From Luteolibacter sp. (GTDB lineage: Bacteria > Verrucomicrobiota > Verrucomicrobiia > Verrucomicrobiales > Akkermansiaceae), in NCBI GenBank assembly GCA_030696085.1, contig JAUYNL010000060.1:48229-112228 (forward strand): DNA of 64,000 nucleotides, in the 5' to 3' direction. The position numbers and the translations under genes were made by a program. Numbering within the stretch: the first letter of the stretch is position 1; the number at the start of each line of letters is the position of its first letter. Positions 26,361 through 35,089 of the stretch are shown piece after piece. The notes under the pieces are model-generated. The model was not told the origin of the DNA and did no database searches. It saw only the letters and a list, made by a program, of their open reading frames with translations.

Positions 26361-26780
26361 TTATTTTTCGCTCGCGGAGCGCATGTCGGCGATGAACTCG
26401 GCCACGACTTCCTTGAGGCGCTCGCGAGCGGCGAAGATCGTCGTTTCAGCTTCGTCATTGCGAAGATCGTGGAACCGCTTTTCCTCGACGGAGAATTCCT
26501 CGACGAGTTCGGCGAGTCTGCACATCAGTGGCTTGGGCGCTTCGGGGGATGGGGCCTGATAGGCCGCAATCAACGCGTCGCCGATGGGTGTGCCGTATCC
26601 CCAATCACCAGGAGCACCAAATGCCTTGTGGATGGGTTTTCCTTCGAGCATGCGGGCAAGGCAGTTGAGCAGCTCGGCATTGTCGCGCTGGTCGGTGATG
26701 GATTGCTCCGGCATTAGACGACTCGTAAGCATGCCTTCGGAGCGACGGCGAATGAGGTGGGCGAGGTTTGTATAGTTCAT
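26361..26780 (-). CDS. Prophage-region hypothetical protein
   Basis: A 139-residue protein starting MNYTNLAHLIRRRSEGML. Two features stand out: a helical N-terminal part (ITDQRDNAELLNCLARMLEG) and a C-terminal charged coiled-coil-like stretch (SVEEKRFHDLRNDEAE, ERLKEVVAEFIADM). Not recognised. The start follows an ACC-rich leader (CCAACCCCACCACCACCC). Confidence 0.62.
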   Translation of the reverse strand: MNYTNLAHLIRRRSEGMLTSRLMPEQSITDQRDNAELLNCLARMLEGKPIHKAFGAPGDWGYGTPIGDALIAAYQAPSPEAPKPLMCRLAELVEEFSVEEKRFHDLRNDEAETTIFAARERLKEVVAEFIADMRSASEK

Positions 26781-26866
26781 GGGTGGTGGTGGGGTTGGAG
26801 AATAAAGGCACCGGCGAAATGAGTGAGTGCGCTGGCCGGGCGCGCCGGTGCCATGGCCGAGGGTGG

Positions 26867-27349
26867 TTAGGCGGCGGAGGATTTCCACTCGATGACGGAC
26901 TTGCTTTTGACGATGCCGTTGCGGTCGCGATCCTTGAGGAGATCAATGACCTGGGCGGCGAGTTCGCCGGGAAGCAGGTCGGCGCATTGGAGGCGGAATT
27001 TGTGACCGTCTTTGACGGCTCGCTCGTAGGTGGTTTTCTTGCGGAAGAGTGCTTTCACCTGGTCCGCATCCAGCAAGGGAAGGACGGCTTTCGCGACCGG
27101 GGAATCGGAGACGAATGAGGCCTTGAGGATGTCCGACTCGAAGAGAACGGCGACCTGTTGGATTCCGTCGCGGAGGGTGGCGCGGCGGCCCTCGCGGTTG
27201 CCATCGGCAAGAGGCTCGTGAGGCATGGCAAGGGCGCGGTCGCGGAGGACCTGTTCGATGGCGTCGAGTTCGAGTTTTGACTCGGCGATGACGGTGCAGA
27301 GTTGGCGGCCCCGGTGGATGAGTTGTTCGGTGCTGAGTTGGTCAAACAT
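26867..27349 (-). CDS. Prophage-region hypothetical protein
   Basis: A 160-residue protein starting MFDQLSTEQLIHRGRQLCTV. The N-terminal part is helical with a heptad-like pattern (ESKLELDAIEQVLRDRAL); the C-terminal part (LLPGELAAQVIDLLKDRDRN) is also helical. It is not recognised, but its position among early genes next to dnaB suggests a role in phage DNA metabolism. The start follows the leader CCAACCCACCCACC. Confidence 0.65.
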   Translation of the reverse strand: MFDQLSTEQLIHRGRQLCTVIAESKLELDAIEQVLRDRALAMPHEPLADGNREGRRATLRDGIQQVAVLFESDILKASFVSDSPVAKAVLPLLDADQVKALFRKKTTYERAVKDGHKFRLQCADLLPGELAAQVIDLLKDRDRNGIVKSKSVIEWKSSAA

Positions 27350-27374
27350 GATGGTGGGTGGGTTGGTGATGGGA

Positions 27375-27593
27375 TCAGGAGTTAAGGCGGCCTTCGAGGA
27401 TGGCGAGCCGGTCGCTGGTGGATTTGACGAAGGCGGCGGTTTCGCGCTCGATGGTGCTGATTTCGCGCTCGGTGGAGCGGATGATGTCCCGGCGTTTTTT
27501 GATCTCGCGGGCGGTTTGTTTCTGGCGGGTGTTGAGGGTGGACTTGAGCTGGCGGGCCTCGCGTTTCACGAGGGTGGTTTCGGTTTTGTTCAT
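27375..27593 (-). CDS. Small coiled-coil protein
   Basis: A 72-residue, very basic, coiled-coil protein: MNKTETTLVKREARQLKSTL, then TAREIKKRRDIIRSTE and REISTIERETAAFVKS. No cysteines, no membrane segment. It lies immediately downstream of dnaB (20-base gap) in the early cluster; small coiled-coil partners of phage helicases exist, but no specific family is recognised. Confidence 0.6.
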   Translation of the reverse strand: MNKTETTLVKREARQLKSTLNTRQKQTAREIKKRRDIIRSTEREISTIERETAAFVKSTSDRLAILEGRLNS

Positions 27594-27613
27594 GGTGTGC
27601 GTTGGGTGGCGGA

Positions 27614-28990
27614 TTATTCGGTTTCGTTGGTGCGCGCTGCGGATTCGAAGCGCATGAGATCTGCGATGAAGGTGAGCGGGACGGTGCCGGTTTCGCCGTT
27701 GCGGTTCTTTGCCAGGACAAGCTCAGATTTCCCGGCGAGTTCGGCCTTCTCCTCTGCGTCGTCGGCGTAGTAGGCGGAGCGGTAAAGGAGGGCTACGAGA
27801 TCGGCGTCCTGCTCGATGGCACCGGACTCGCGAAGGTCCGACATGCGTGGCACGCCGAGTGATTTTCCGGCGCGTCCTTCAGGGCCGCGATTGAGCTGGG
27901 CGAGGATGACGATGGGGATGCCCAGCTCTTTCGCGAGGCCTTTGATCCCGGCGCTGATCTCGGCGATCTCACGCTCGCGGGAATTCTCCGCCTGCTTGGT
28001 GCGGGACTTCATCAACTGCAAGTAGTCGATGGCGATGAACTGGATGTCCTCGTCGCGCTTTTTGCGGCGGGCCTTGGCGCGGAGTTCGTTGATGGTGATG
28101 CCGGAGGTGTCGTCGATGAATAGCTTGGCGGCGGCGACCTCGACGGCTGCGCGCTGGATGCGCTGGAGGTCGCCCTTGTTAGGGGTGTAGCCGCGGGAGA
28201 GGTTTGCCAGGGCAAAACGGGCGCGGGCGAAGATGAGGCGCTGCACGAGCTGGAAGGCGCTCATCTCGCAGGAAAAAACCATGCTCGGTTTTGCAAGATC
28301 GATGCAGACGTGCTCGGCGATGTTCATCATGAGCGAGGTCTTGCCCATGGAGGGGCGGGCGGCGACGACGATCATCTCACCGGGCTTGAGGCCGCCGGAC
28401 ATGCGGTCGAGTTCCGGGTAGCCGGTGGTGATGCCAGGCGTCTTGCGTTCGCCCGCGAGAAACTTCTGGAACTCGGTGATGACGTCATTGACTGATGACG
28501 AGATTGACGGGGCCTTGTTGGTTTCCGAACCCTCGCGGATGGCGAGGATTTTGGCTTCGACGGTGTCGAGCAGGGCGGCGACTTCGTCGGGCGCGTCGTA
28601 TGCCTGGGCGATAGCTTCGTTGGCGTTCTGAATGATGGAGCGCAGGACGAACTTGTCCTTCACATGCTGCAAGTGGTGGCGGAAATGACCGGGGCTGGGC
28701 GCGTAGGTGTAGAGGTCGGTTAGGTTTGACGGGCCGCCGACGCGGTCGAGCAAACCCCGGTCGAGGAGTTTCTGAATGAGTGAGACAAGCTCAACCTCGA
28801 CACCCTTTTCAAAGCACTCGACGAGGAATGCAAAGAGGGTGGCATGCGAGGGCAGATAGAAGTGCTCGCGGGTGAGCTGCTCTTCGATGGCGAGGCCGAT
28901 GTATTCCTGCGGATCCTGCAACATCGATGACAGCAAGCTCTTCTCCGGGCCAAGGGCGTGCGGCAGTCCAAGGCGGCCAACTTTACACAT
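27614..28990 (-). CDS. Replicative DNA helicase (DnaB-type)
   Basis: A 458-residue hexameric helicase. The N-terminal helical domain begins almost at once (RLGLPHALGPEKSLLSSML), followed by the RecA-like domain: Walker A VAARPSMGKTSLMMN, Walker B FIAIDYLQLMKS, arginine-finger region and LAQLNRGPEGRAGKSLG, then MSDLRESGAIEQDADL. The first few residues (MCKVG) are not family-like and lie inside a facing gene, so the 5' end was probably replaced by a deletion junction. ATG 28990 is used; TTG 28993 is adjacent. It resembles host-type verrucomicrobial DnaB and presumably replicates the prophage. Confidence 0.93.
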   Translation of the reverse strand: MCKVGRLGLPHALGPEKSLLSSMLQDPQEYIGLAIEEQLTREHFYLPSHATLFAFLVECFEKGVEVELVSLIQKLLDRGLLDRVGGPSNLTDLYTYAPSPGHFRHHLQHVKDKFVLRSIIQNANEAIAQAYDAPDEVAALLDTVEAKILAIREGSETNKAPSISSSVNDVITEFQKFLAGERKTPGITTGYPELDRMSGGLKPGEMIVVAARPSMGKTSLMMNIAEHVCIDLAKPSMVFSCEMSAFQLVQRLIFARARFALANLSRGYTPNKGDLQRIQRAAVEVAAAKLFIDDTSGITINELRAKARRKKRDEDIQFIAIDYLQLMKSRTKQAENSREREIAEISAGIKGLAKELGIPIVILAQLNRGPEGRAGKSLGVPRMSDLRESGAIEQDADLVALLYRSAYYADDAEEKAELAGKSELVLAKNRNGETGTVPLTFIADLMRFESAARTNETE

Positions 28991-29838
28991 CAACGGACAG
29001 CGGAGCTACCTGGACGGCCAGGGAATCCTCTCGCACCTGGTTGAGACTGGCATCCTCCGCAGACGGGACGAAACTCTGCGCCGTTGGTTTTGGTGAGCAG
29101 ATCTACACTTCGACAGATAGTGGGGCGACATGGACGCCACGCGAATCAACCCGAAATTGGAATAGCATCGCATCCTCCGCTGACGGGACGAAACTTATCG
29201 CTGGAGCCGTTGGGGCGAGTCTCTACATTTCGACGGATAGCGGAGCAAGCTGGACAGCCAGGAGCGTGTTCGGCGGTGCTGGAAATTGGACGGGAGTAGC
29301 AATATCCGATGATGGGCTGAACCTGGCTGCGGTGCCCCTTCTCGGGACCGGGCGTATTTACACTTCCACAGATGGTGGTCTCACATGGATTGCTCGCGGA
29401 CCGATGGGAAATCACAAGGCGCTCGCCACCTCATCTGACGGGGCGAAGATCGTGGCCGGAGTATGGGGAGGTTTCATCCACACATCAAGTCCAACCACAG
29501 CAGAGCAAGTCATCAGCTCGGTCAACGCGTGGCCATCTGCGGCGGCTCTGGTGACCGCAGAGGCATCTGGAGTTGTCACAGGATCTGTGGCTGCTGTGGC
29601 CGCCACCAACCTTGCAGGCGGCACAGGCACCCCCGCCCCATCCGCCATTCAAACCGGCGGCCTTCCCTCCGCGCCAACCGCGCCCGGCGACGCGGCCGGA
29701 AGCGGCGACATCTCCACACCCACCGCACCACCCGCCATCCAGACGGGCGGGCTGCCCTCCGCGCCGGACGCCCCCGTCAACGCGGCCGGAAGCGGGACTG
29801 TTACCGCACCTGACGCTCCATCACCCGTGCAACCGTGA
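28927..29838 (+). CDS. BNR-repeat tail/fibre protein, N-terminally truncated
   Basis: A 303-codon frame with at least four BNR-type (Asp-box) repeats: YTSTDSGATWTARES, YTSTDSGATWTPRES, YISTDSGASWTARS and YTSTDGGLTWIARG, spaced about 40-45 residues, as in beta-propellers. The C-terminal 65 residues hold two 30-residue tandem units containing AIQTGGLPSAP. The first true repeat starts at 28975, directly at the dnaB junction, so the real N-terminus is lost and ATG 28927 lies in antisense of dnaB. It heads the rightward tail gene run and is probably a host-contact protein of the phage. Confidence 0.75.
   Translation: MTASSSPGQGRAAVQGGQLYTSTDSGATWTARESSRTWLRLASSADGTKLCAVGFGEQIYTSTDSGATWTPRESTRNWNSIASSADGTKLIAGAVGASLYISTDSGASWTARSVFGGAGNWTGVAISDDGLNLAAVPLLGTGRIYTSTDGGLTWIARGPMGNHKALATSSDGAKIVAGVWGGFIHTSSPTTAEQVISSVNAWPSAAALVTAEASGVVTGSVAAVAATNLAGGTGTPAPSAIQTGGLPSAPTAPGDAAGSGDISTPTAPPAIQTGGLPSAPDAPVNAAGSGTVTAPDAPSPVQP
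29644..29823 (+). repeat. Two 90-bp tandem units at end of BNR gene
   Basis: Units at about 29644-29733 and 29734-29823 each encode AIQTGGLPSAP followed by a Pro/Ala/Gly spacer. They form a flexible, probably exposed tail on the protein. Confidence 0.75.
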
Positions 29839-30347
29839 ACGAAGAGAGCCTCCATCAGATCGACTTCATCACCGCGGACGCCACGCTGCGTCTGCTCGAC
29901 ATCGGTGTGATCGTGACGCAGGCACCCACCATCACGGTGAAGCAGCGCGAGAAGCGCTACGCCGCCATCGGCGCGGAGTGGAGCGAGAACCAGGCGCAGG
30001 GCGGTGCCGAGACATCGGTGACATGGACGATGGTGCGCAATCACGCGAGCCACGCGGATCTGCACAGCTTCTGCATGCGCCATGCAGCCTCCCTGCCGAG
30101 CGGCAAAACCGGGGCGCTGCGCGTAAAGGTATCCGGTGGCGAGGTGTGGGACATCGAGGACACGGTGATCTCATCGAGCAATCCGCTGCCGCTGATGGAC
30201 TCCGGCGCTTTTGAAACGGTGACGGCGTATTCCGCGTCCGGCGGACGCATGGTCCCGGCAGCGCCTATCACGCTCTACGCCGGGATCCCGTGGGCATTCA
30301 TCATGCAGGACTGGGACGATCTATCCGGAGACTGGGACGATCTCTGA
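29835..30347 (+). CDS. Phage tail-region hypothetical protein
   Basis: A 170-residue protein. GTG 29835 overlaps the stop of the BNR gene (GTGA), indicating coupled translation. The sequence is beta-rich (ETSVTWTMVRNHASHADLHS, ALRVKVSGGEVWDIEDTVIS) and ends with a repeated acidic-aromatic motif (DWDDLSGDWDDL). Not recognised; by position a tail-tube or fibre-attachment protein. Confidence 0.65.
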   Translation: MNEESLHQIDFITADATLRLLDIGVIVTQAPTITVKQREKRYAAIGAEWSENQAQGGAETSVTWTMVRNHASHADLHSFCMRHAASLPSGKTGALRVKVSGGEVWDIEDTVISSSNPLPLMDSGAFETVTAYSASGGRMVPAAPITLYAGIPWAFIMQDWDDLSGDWDDL

Positions 30348-30390
30348 GGTAAAAGCTGAAATGCTGAAAATCTGAAACGCTGAAAAAATC

Positions 30391-31020
30391 ATGGCATCCA
30401 ACACACTATCAGGCGCGGGCGTGAGCCCGGCGAATACCAAAGACCAGCTCCTTCACATCGGCACAGGAAACCTCCCGGCCGGTGCCGTGGTGCGGCTGGG
30501 AGATGGCACGGCCACGCCGCTGACGATCTCCTCCGCCGGGATCTCGGTGGCGGGCAGCATCGCGGCCACGACGCTGGCGATCACCGGCGCGGCCGTCATC
30601 GGCGGGGTGACGGTGAAGCCCTCCGCCTGGAAGCGGCTCACGGGGAATGTGCTCGCCACCGACACCACGCCGGTGGCGCTGCCGGAGCTGGCATTCACTC
30701 CCGAGAACGGCGCGGCCTACGAAGTGGAACTGCTGCTGATCATCACCAGCGCAGCGACGGCGGGCGCGGCTCAGCTCGTGAACACCGGCGGCGCGGGATC
30801 GCTGTATCTTTGTGATCCGCAGACGGCGCTCGGCATTGTGGCGACGGGCGGCAGCTACAGCCCGACAAGCTCGCCCGTGGCAGGCACGTGGGTGCTCATG
30901 CTCAAGGGCGTGTTCATCGCGGCGAGCACGGACGACCTGACCTTCAGCCTGAAATCCGACGACACGAACGACGTGACCGCGCTGATCGGAAGTTATCTGC
31001 GGGCCACCAAGATTTCCTAA
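30391..31020 (+). CDS. Phage structural hypothetical protein
   Basis: A 209-residue Ala/Gly/Thr-rich protein starting MASNTLSGAGVSPANTKDQL. Low-charge beta-prone sequence (GNLPAGAVVRLGDGTATPLT) resembles fibre or virion surface proteins with a collagen-free trimerising stem. The 43-base gap before it contains CTGAA/TGAAA repeats (30355-30386). Function is inferred from position and composition only. Confidence 0.62.
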   Translation: MASNTLSGAGVSPANTKDQLLHIGTGNLPAGAVVRLGDGTATPLTISSAGISVAGSIAATTLAITGAAVIGGVTVKPSAWKRLTGNVLATDTTPVALPELAFTPENGAAYEVELLLIITSAATAGAAQLVNTGGAGSLYLCDPQTALGIVATGGSYSPTSSPVAGTWVLMLKGVFIAASTDDLTFSLKSDDTNDVTALIGSYLRATKIS

Positions 31021-31025
31021 CGAAC

Positions 31026-32663
31026 ATGGCAAACGACAACGACATCAAGATCGGGATCAAGACCGTGGGCGCGGATGAGGCGGCCCGCGAGATCGACAAG
31101 ATGCCTGCCGCCATCGACAAGATCCCGGAGTCGATCCCGACGGCGGTGGATGCCATCGACGAGGTTCCCAAGGCCATCGACGAGATTCCCAAAAGCGTTC
31201 CGGACGCGGTGGATGCCATCGATAAGATTCCCGAGGCCATCGACGAGATTCCGAAAAGCGTGCCGGACGCGGTGGACGCGCTGGATGACATCCGTGCGAA
31301 GCTCGAGGAAATCGATGTGATCGAGGCGAAGCGGCGGGTGGCGGCGCGGGAAGCTGCGAATGACCGAGGCGTCCTGGGCACTGATATCTCCGGGGCGGTG
31401 GATGCTGGCGCTGGCGGCGTGGCGGATCAACTCGGGGTCGGCCGAAAGTATCGCTCGGTCAGCAAGCTGATTAGTGCGGACGCGGCGGCCGTGGCGGGGT
31501 CGATAGCGGCCATAGGCATGGCGGCGGTGAAGTCCTATCAATTTTTGGACGGGACCATAGCTCGCTTCGACCAGCTCAAGAAATTGGCGGCGGAAACAGG
31601 ACAAACTCTCGGTCCCGAACTTGAAATTCAACTGGAGGCACTGCGCGAAACCATGGGTCCCGTGAAAACCGTTTTGGATACGGTGGGCGGCGCGCTGGAG
31701 AAAGTCTGGAAGACTGTTAAAGATCCCCTCGGCGAATTGTCAGGGGCGAATGAGCTGGAGGCCGCGTTCAAGCGGCAGGCGGAGATGGCAGCGAAGCTCC
31801 TGAAGACACGCCGGGAAATCGCCAGCGAAAACCAAACAGGCCTGGCGGAAACCTACGGCCGCGAGCTGGCGGCGCTCAATGACCAGGAAGCGACGATGCG
31901 CCGCATCGCCGCGCTGCGCAATGAGTTGGCAGGACTGGAAGTCCAGGGAGCGGCGCAGGAGGTGGATGCCGCCCGTCTGCGCGGCGGCGACGTGGCGCTG
32001 GCGGAGGCCAACGAGCTGGCCGTGAGACTGCGGGCCGGTCTCGCGAAACTGGGCGACAATCTGCGAGAGAGTCAGCAGGGAGCGGAGCTGGCGCGCACGG
32101 AACTGGATCAGGCGATGGCCGCCTATCAGCAAGGCATTAAAGACAAGGTCAACGAGCTTGATCCGGAAAAGTTTCTCGCGCTGAGCACCGCGGTTGATGA
32201 CAAGCAGAAAGCCTTCGCCGACGCCAACCAGGCGGTGGCGGATCAGCAGCAGATTTTCGAGACAGGAAAGCTCAACCTCTTGCGTGGGGTCGAGAACGAG
32301 TTCACGAAAATGGAGCAGGACACCAAAGGGGATATTTCTCCGGCGGCCAAAGCCGCTCGCGACGGCATCTACCAAACCCTACAGGAGCAGGTCGCCACCC
32401 TCGGAAGCGCGACGGGCGAGGTGAAGCAGGCGATGGATGCGAACCGCGACCAGACGCTGCAGGCGATCCAGCAGCTCGCGCCGAAGCCTGCGGACACGGC
32501 CAAGGTGCAGGGCGCGGTGGACACGGCCAGTCAAGGGATCGATGGGTTCGGCAACGCCGTCATCGCATCGCTGGCAAAGCTCTCGGCGGTGGTGAGTCAG
32601 CTCACCCAGAAGGTGGGACAACAGGATTCCAGAATCGACCAACTCTTCGGCCGTTTGAGATGA
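31026..32663 (+). CDS. Tape-measure-like phage tail protein
   Basis: A 545-residue, mostly helical protein starting MANDNDIKIGIKTVG. ATG 31026 is chosen because it lies 5 bases after the previous stop. Residues 22-84 are three 21-residue tandem repeats with IDEIPKSVPDAVD as the best-conserved part. A short hydrophobic stretch (LISADAAAVAGSIAAIGMAA) follows near residue 155, then long coiled coils (LNDQEATMRRIAALRNELAG, SQQGAELARTELDQAMA). This layout, and position before the hub-like gene with a 4-base overlap, fits a tape-measure protein that sets tail length, though short for one. Confidence 0.68.
   Translation: MANDNDIKIGIKTVGADEAAREIDKMPAAIDKIPESIPTAVDAIDEVPKAIDEIPKSVPDAVDAIDKIPEAIDEIPKSVPDAVDALDDIRAKLEEIDVIEAKRRVAAREAANDRGVLGTDISGAVDAGAGGVADQLGVGRKYRSVSKLISADAAAVAGSIAAIGMAAVKSYQFLDGTIARFDQLKKLAAETGQTLGPELEIQLEALRETMGPVKTVLDTVGGALEKVWKTVKDPLGELSGANELEAAFKRQAEMAAKLLKTRREIASENQTGLAETYGRELAALNDQEATMRRIAALRNELAGLEVQGAAQEVDAARLRGGDVALAEANELAVRLRAGLAKLGDNLRESQQGAELARTELDQAMAAYQQGIKDKVNELDPEKFLALSTAVDDKQKAFADANQAVADQQQIFETGKLNLLRGVENEFTKMEQDTKGDISPAAKAARDGIYQTLQEQVATLGSATGEVKQAMDANRDQTLQAIQQLAPKPADTAKVQGAVDTASQGIDGFGNAVIASLAKLSAVVSQLTQKVGQQDSRIDQLFGRLR
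31089..31277 (+). repeat. Three 63-bp tandem repeats in tape-measure-like gene
   Basis: Residues 22-42, 43-63 and 64-84 are 21-residue units. Units 2 and 3 differ at only three positions; unit 1 is more diverged (EIDKMPAAIDKIPESIPTAVD spans 21 residues, given here as EIDKMPAAIDK plus IPESIPTAVD). Confidence 0.85.
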
Positions 32664-34432
32664 TCGCAAAACCTCCATTCTACCTGCATGGGCAGGAAGG
32701 CAAAGCCCTGGGCAACGAAGGATATTCTTTCGAGGTGTCCGGCGTGCAGGGTGCGGAGCTGAAGCTGCGCTCGCTCGATGCCGACGAGCTAACCTTCTCG
32801 ATGCGGGCGAAGGCCGGGCGAATCATTCCCGCCGACGAGCAATGGCTGACGCTCAAGGATGACGACGGCCGGCCGCTTTTCACCGGGATCTGCAAGCGCT
32901 CGTTTTCCTTCGTGGACCGGCTCTATGGATTCACGGTTTCCAGCGCCTATCAAGGGCTGATGGAAACCCCGCTGCTGGAAGGCGACCGCGCTTTCGTTCT
33001 CTACCCGGAGCAGGATCTGGGCGAGCGGCTGCTCTCGATCCTGAACCGCGGCATCGCGGCCGGGCTGCCACTGCAAGCGCCCGCCACCATGCCGGGTCTC
33101 TACCTTGTGCCGAAGCAGGCCTTCCGCTCGCAGTCCATCGCCAGCGCCCTGGAGGATGCACTGAAGTGGGCTCCGGACTGCGTGACGCGCATGGACTACT
33201 CCACCACGCCGCCGACACTGCGGTTCATCACCCGCAGCGAGGCTGACGAGATGGTGATCGATCTGGACAGCGACTCCCACAAAGCCACGGGCGTGAGACT
33301 GACTCCCTACCCGGAAGCCAGGGCGCTTTCCGTTTCCTTCGCCTACGCCCGGCGGGATGGCGACGACGTCGTGCTCTACCTGGTGCAAACCGCGGGCGAT
33401 GACTCGGCGGAGGCAAACCGCAAGCTGAGCCTCTATCTGAGCGGCCAGGAGCGATCCGACATGCTCGTCACCGAAGCGCTGACGACGGCGCAGAAAGCGG
33501 TGGCCATGGCCCAGGCCAGCGTGGACGCGGTGGGAGCCAGCATCGATGCGGCGGCGGCCAGCGCGCAGATATCAATCACCTGGAGCAACCTGCTGGCGCG
33601 CGACTCGAATCTACAAGCTGCCGTGGCGGCGCAACCATCATTCACAATGAGTCCGGCTGGAGGCTCGCGCACGCTTTACACCACAATCGGGTGCGGCGGC
33701 GGATCGCCGGGAACGACGACGACCTCCTACTCTGGAGCGGGTGTTTCGCTCAAGACTTCCGGCGGTGCAGCCGCCACGGGATGGTATCCCATCGTCACCG
33801 GCGCGTTCACACCCGCCGAGTTGGCCACGGCTGGTGCAACCAAAGAAACCAGATATCTGCGCGGATGGCTGCTGGCTGACACGACGGGCGGCAGCGCCGG
33901 TGAGACGGCTCTGGAAGCGGCAGCGCCTGGTGACACGGTGGACATCGCCGGATGGTCCCAAGCCTACACGCCGAACTGCGGAGACACCTCGCTTTATTTC
34001 GAGCGTTACCTCTGGTATGAGTGCGACATCGCCGTCGATGCGATCAACATGGCCCCCAGCGCCGTAGCCGCCGCCGTCAAGGCCGCCGCCGCGTCCGGCT
34101 CGTCCGCCTTCATCGAGCGGGCGGAGTTCGTCGAAGCACCGCCGGATCTGGCCGTGAACTATTTCGCGAGGCAGGATTGGACGCCCTACAAGGGAATACT
34201 GGACTTCACTCCAAGCGCCCCGGCCGTGCCGCTGCCAGGTGATTTCGTGAGTGTCAGAGGCGAGGGTGTGGAAGAGGGCTGGAGGCAGATGAAAGCGCCG
34301 GTGGCGGAGACGTCCATCGATCTTGAAACCCTGTCACCCAAGGTCACCGTCGGCCCGTCTCCCCGCATGAATTTCAGCTCGCTGGTGGATCGACTCCGCA
34401 TCCCCCAGGAGGATAACTACGAACCCGGCTAA
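32660..34432 (+). CDS. Phage tail hub/baseplate-like protein
   Basis: A 590-residue protein. The N-terminal 250 residues resemble gpD/hub proteins: short barrels (LRSLDADELTFSMRAKAG, DDDGRPLFTGICKRSF), a segment GFTVSSAYQGLMETPLLEG and SIASALEDALKWAPD. A middle region (about 280-480) is beta-rich and Gly/Ser-rich, possibly a receptor-contact insertion; the C-terminal part returns to a hub-like fold (PLPGDFVSVRGEGVEEGW). Overlap with the tape-measure-like gene by 4 bases is typical of siphovirus tail operons. The assignment is by position and general features. Confidence 0.62.
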   Translation: MIAKPPFYLHGQEGKALGNEGYSFEVSGVQGAELKLRSLDADELTFSMRAKAGRIIPADEQWLTLKDDDGRPLFTGICKRSFSFVDRLYGFTVSSAYQGLMETPLLEGDRAFVLYPEQDLGERLLSILNRGIAAGLPLQAPATMPGLYLVPKQAFRSQSIASALEDALKWAPDCVTRMDYSTTPPTLRFITRSEADEMVIDLDSDSHKATGVRLTPYPEARALSVSFAYARRDGDDVVLYLVQTAGDDSAEANRKLSLYLSGQERSDMLVTEALTTAQKAVAMAQASVDAVGASIDAAAASAQISITWSNLLARDSNLQAAVAAQPSFTMSPAGGSRTLYTTIGCGGGSPGTTTTSYSGAGVSLKTSGGAAATGWYPIVTGAFTPAELATAGATKETRYLRGWLLADTTGGSAGETALEAAAPGDTVDIAGWSQAYTPNCGDTSLYFERYLWYECDIAVDAINMAPSAVAAAVKAAAASGSSAFIERAEFVEAPPDLAVNYFARQDWTPYKGILDFTPSAPAVPLPGDFVSVRGEGVEEGWRQMKAPVAETSIDLETLSPKVTVGPSPRMNFSSLVDRLRIPQEDNYEPG

Positions 34433-34435
34433 CAC

Positions 34436-34807
34436 ATGAAATTCGCACCTCTGAAGATCGAATCATTTACCGAAGGTGATGAATGGGAAGGCGTCCCGTC
34501 CATCAGCATCACAGTAGGCCCCGAAGACGGTCCCTTCGCACCGCCAGCGAACCCGCTCTCAGTGGTCACGATGCGTTTCAAAAGATCAGGCGACGTGCCA
34601 TCCGACGTCGTGGAACTCACCAGCGCCACGGCCGGTCAAATCAACATCACCAACGCGGCCACTTGGACCTTCAGTATTCCGGCTCAGATCGTCGCCGGAC
34701 TCACCAAGGGGAAATGGACGTTCCGCATCAAGTGCAAGGACAATACCGCGACCGGGAAACCAAAGACCTACCTCGGCGACGAAATCACCGTGCTCGAAAC
34801 TGTCTGA
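34436..34807 (+). CDS. Phage tail-region hypothetical protein
   Basis: A 123-residue beta-sandwich-like protein. PEDGPFAPPANPLSVVTMRF and ATAGQINITNAATWTFSIPA are followed by GKWTFRIKCKDNTATGK, which resembles the N-terminal domain of baseplate upper proteins (BppU-like). No start ambiguity: ATG lies 3 bases after the previous stop. Function unknown. Confidence 0.62.
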   Translation: MKFAPLKIESFTEGDEWEGVPSISITVGPEDGPFAPPANPLSVVTMRFKRSGDVPSDVVELTSATAGQINITNAATWTFSIPAQIVAGLTKGKWTFRIKCKDNTATGKPKTYLGDEITVLETV

Positions 34808-34810
34808 ACC

Positions 34811-35089
34811 GTGGCCTTCATCGTCCAAGTCACCTTGTCTGTTCCTGAGCCGGTCGTCGTTCAGGTGACTGACGGCGGGGCCGCCGTAACCGTGGCGGCC
34901 GTGCAGTCGCCGCACGTCGTGCAAGTCGAGGCTGTCAGCCGCGTCGTGCCTGGGGGCGAAGGCCCGCCCGGAGCCAATGCGGAAATAGTCATCCTCTCGC
35001 CCGGTCTGGATGGCCTTACGGAGTATCTCGCGCTGAGCCCGGAAGAGCAAATCAGCGGCAAGTGGTTTGTCGTCCCGAAAGCACCGTGA
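34811..35089 (+). CDS. Small phage tail-region protein
   Basis: A 92-residue protein starting at GTG 34811. Val/Pro/Ala-rich N-terminal half (VTLSVPEPVVVQVTDGG), followed by GGEGPPGANAEIVILSPG, a short collagen-like or linker motif common in phage fibres. It overlaps the next gene by GTGA at 35086. Not recognised. Confidence 0.58.
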   Translation: MAFIVQVTLSVPEPVVVQVTDGGAAVTVAAVQSPHVVQVEAVSRVVPGGEGPPGANAEIVILSPGLDGLTEYLALSPEEQISGKWFVVPKAP

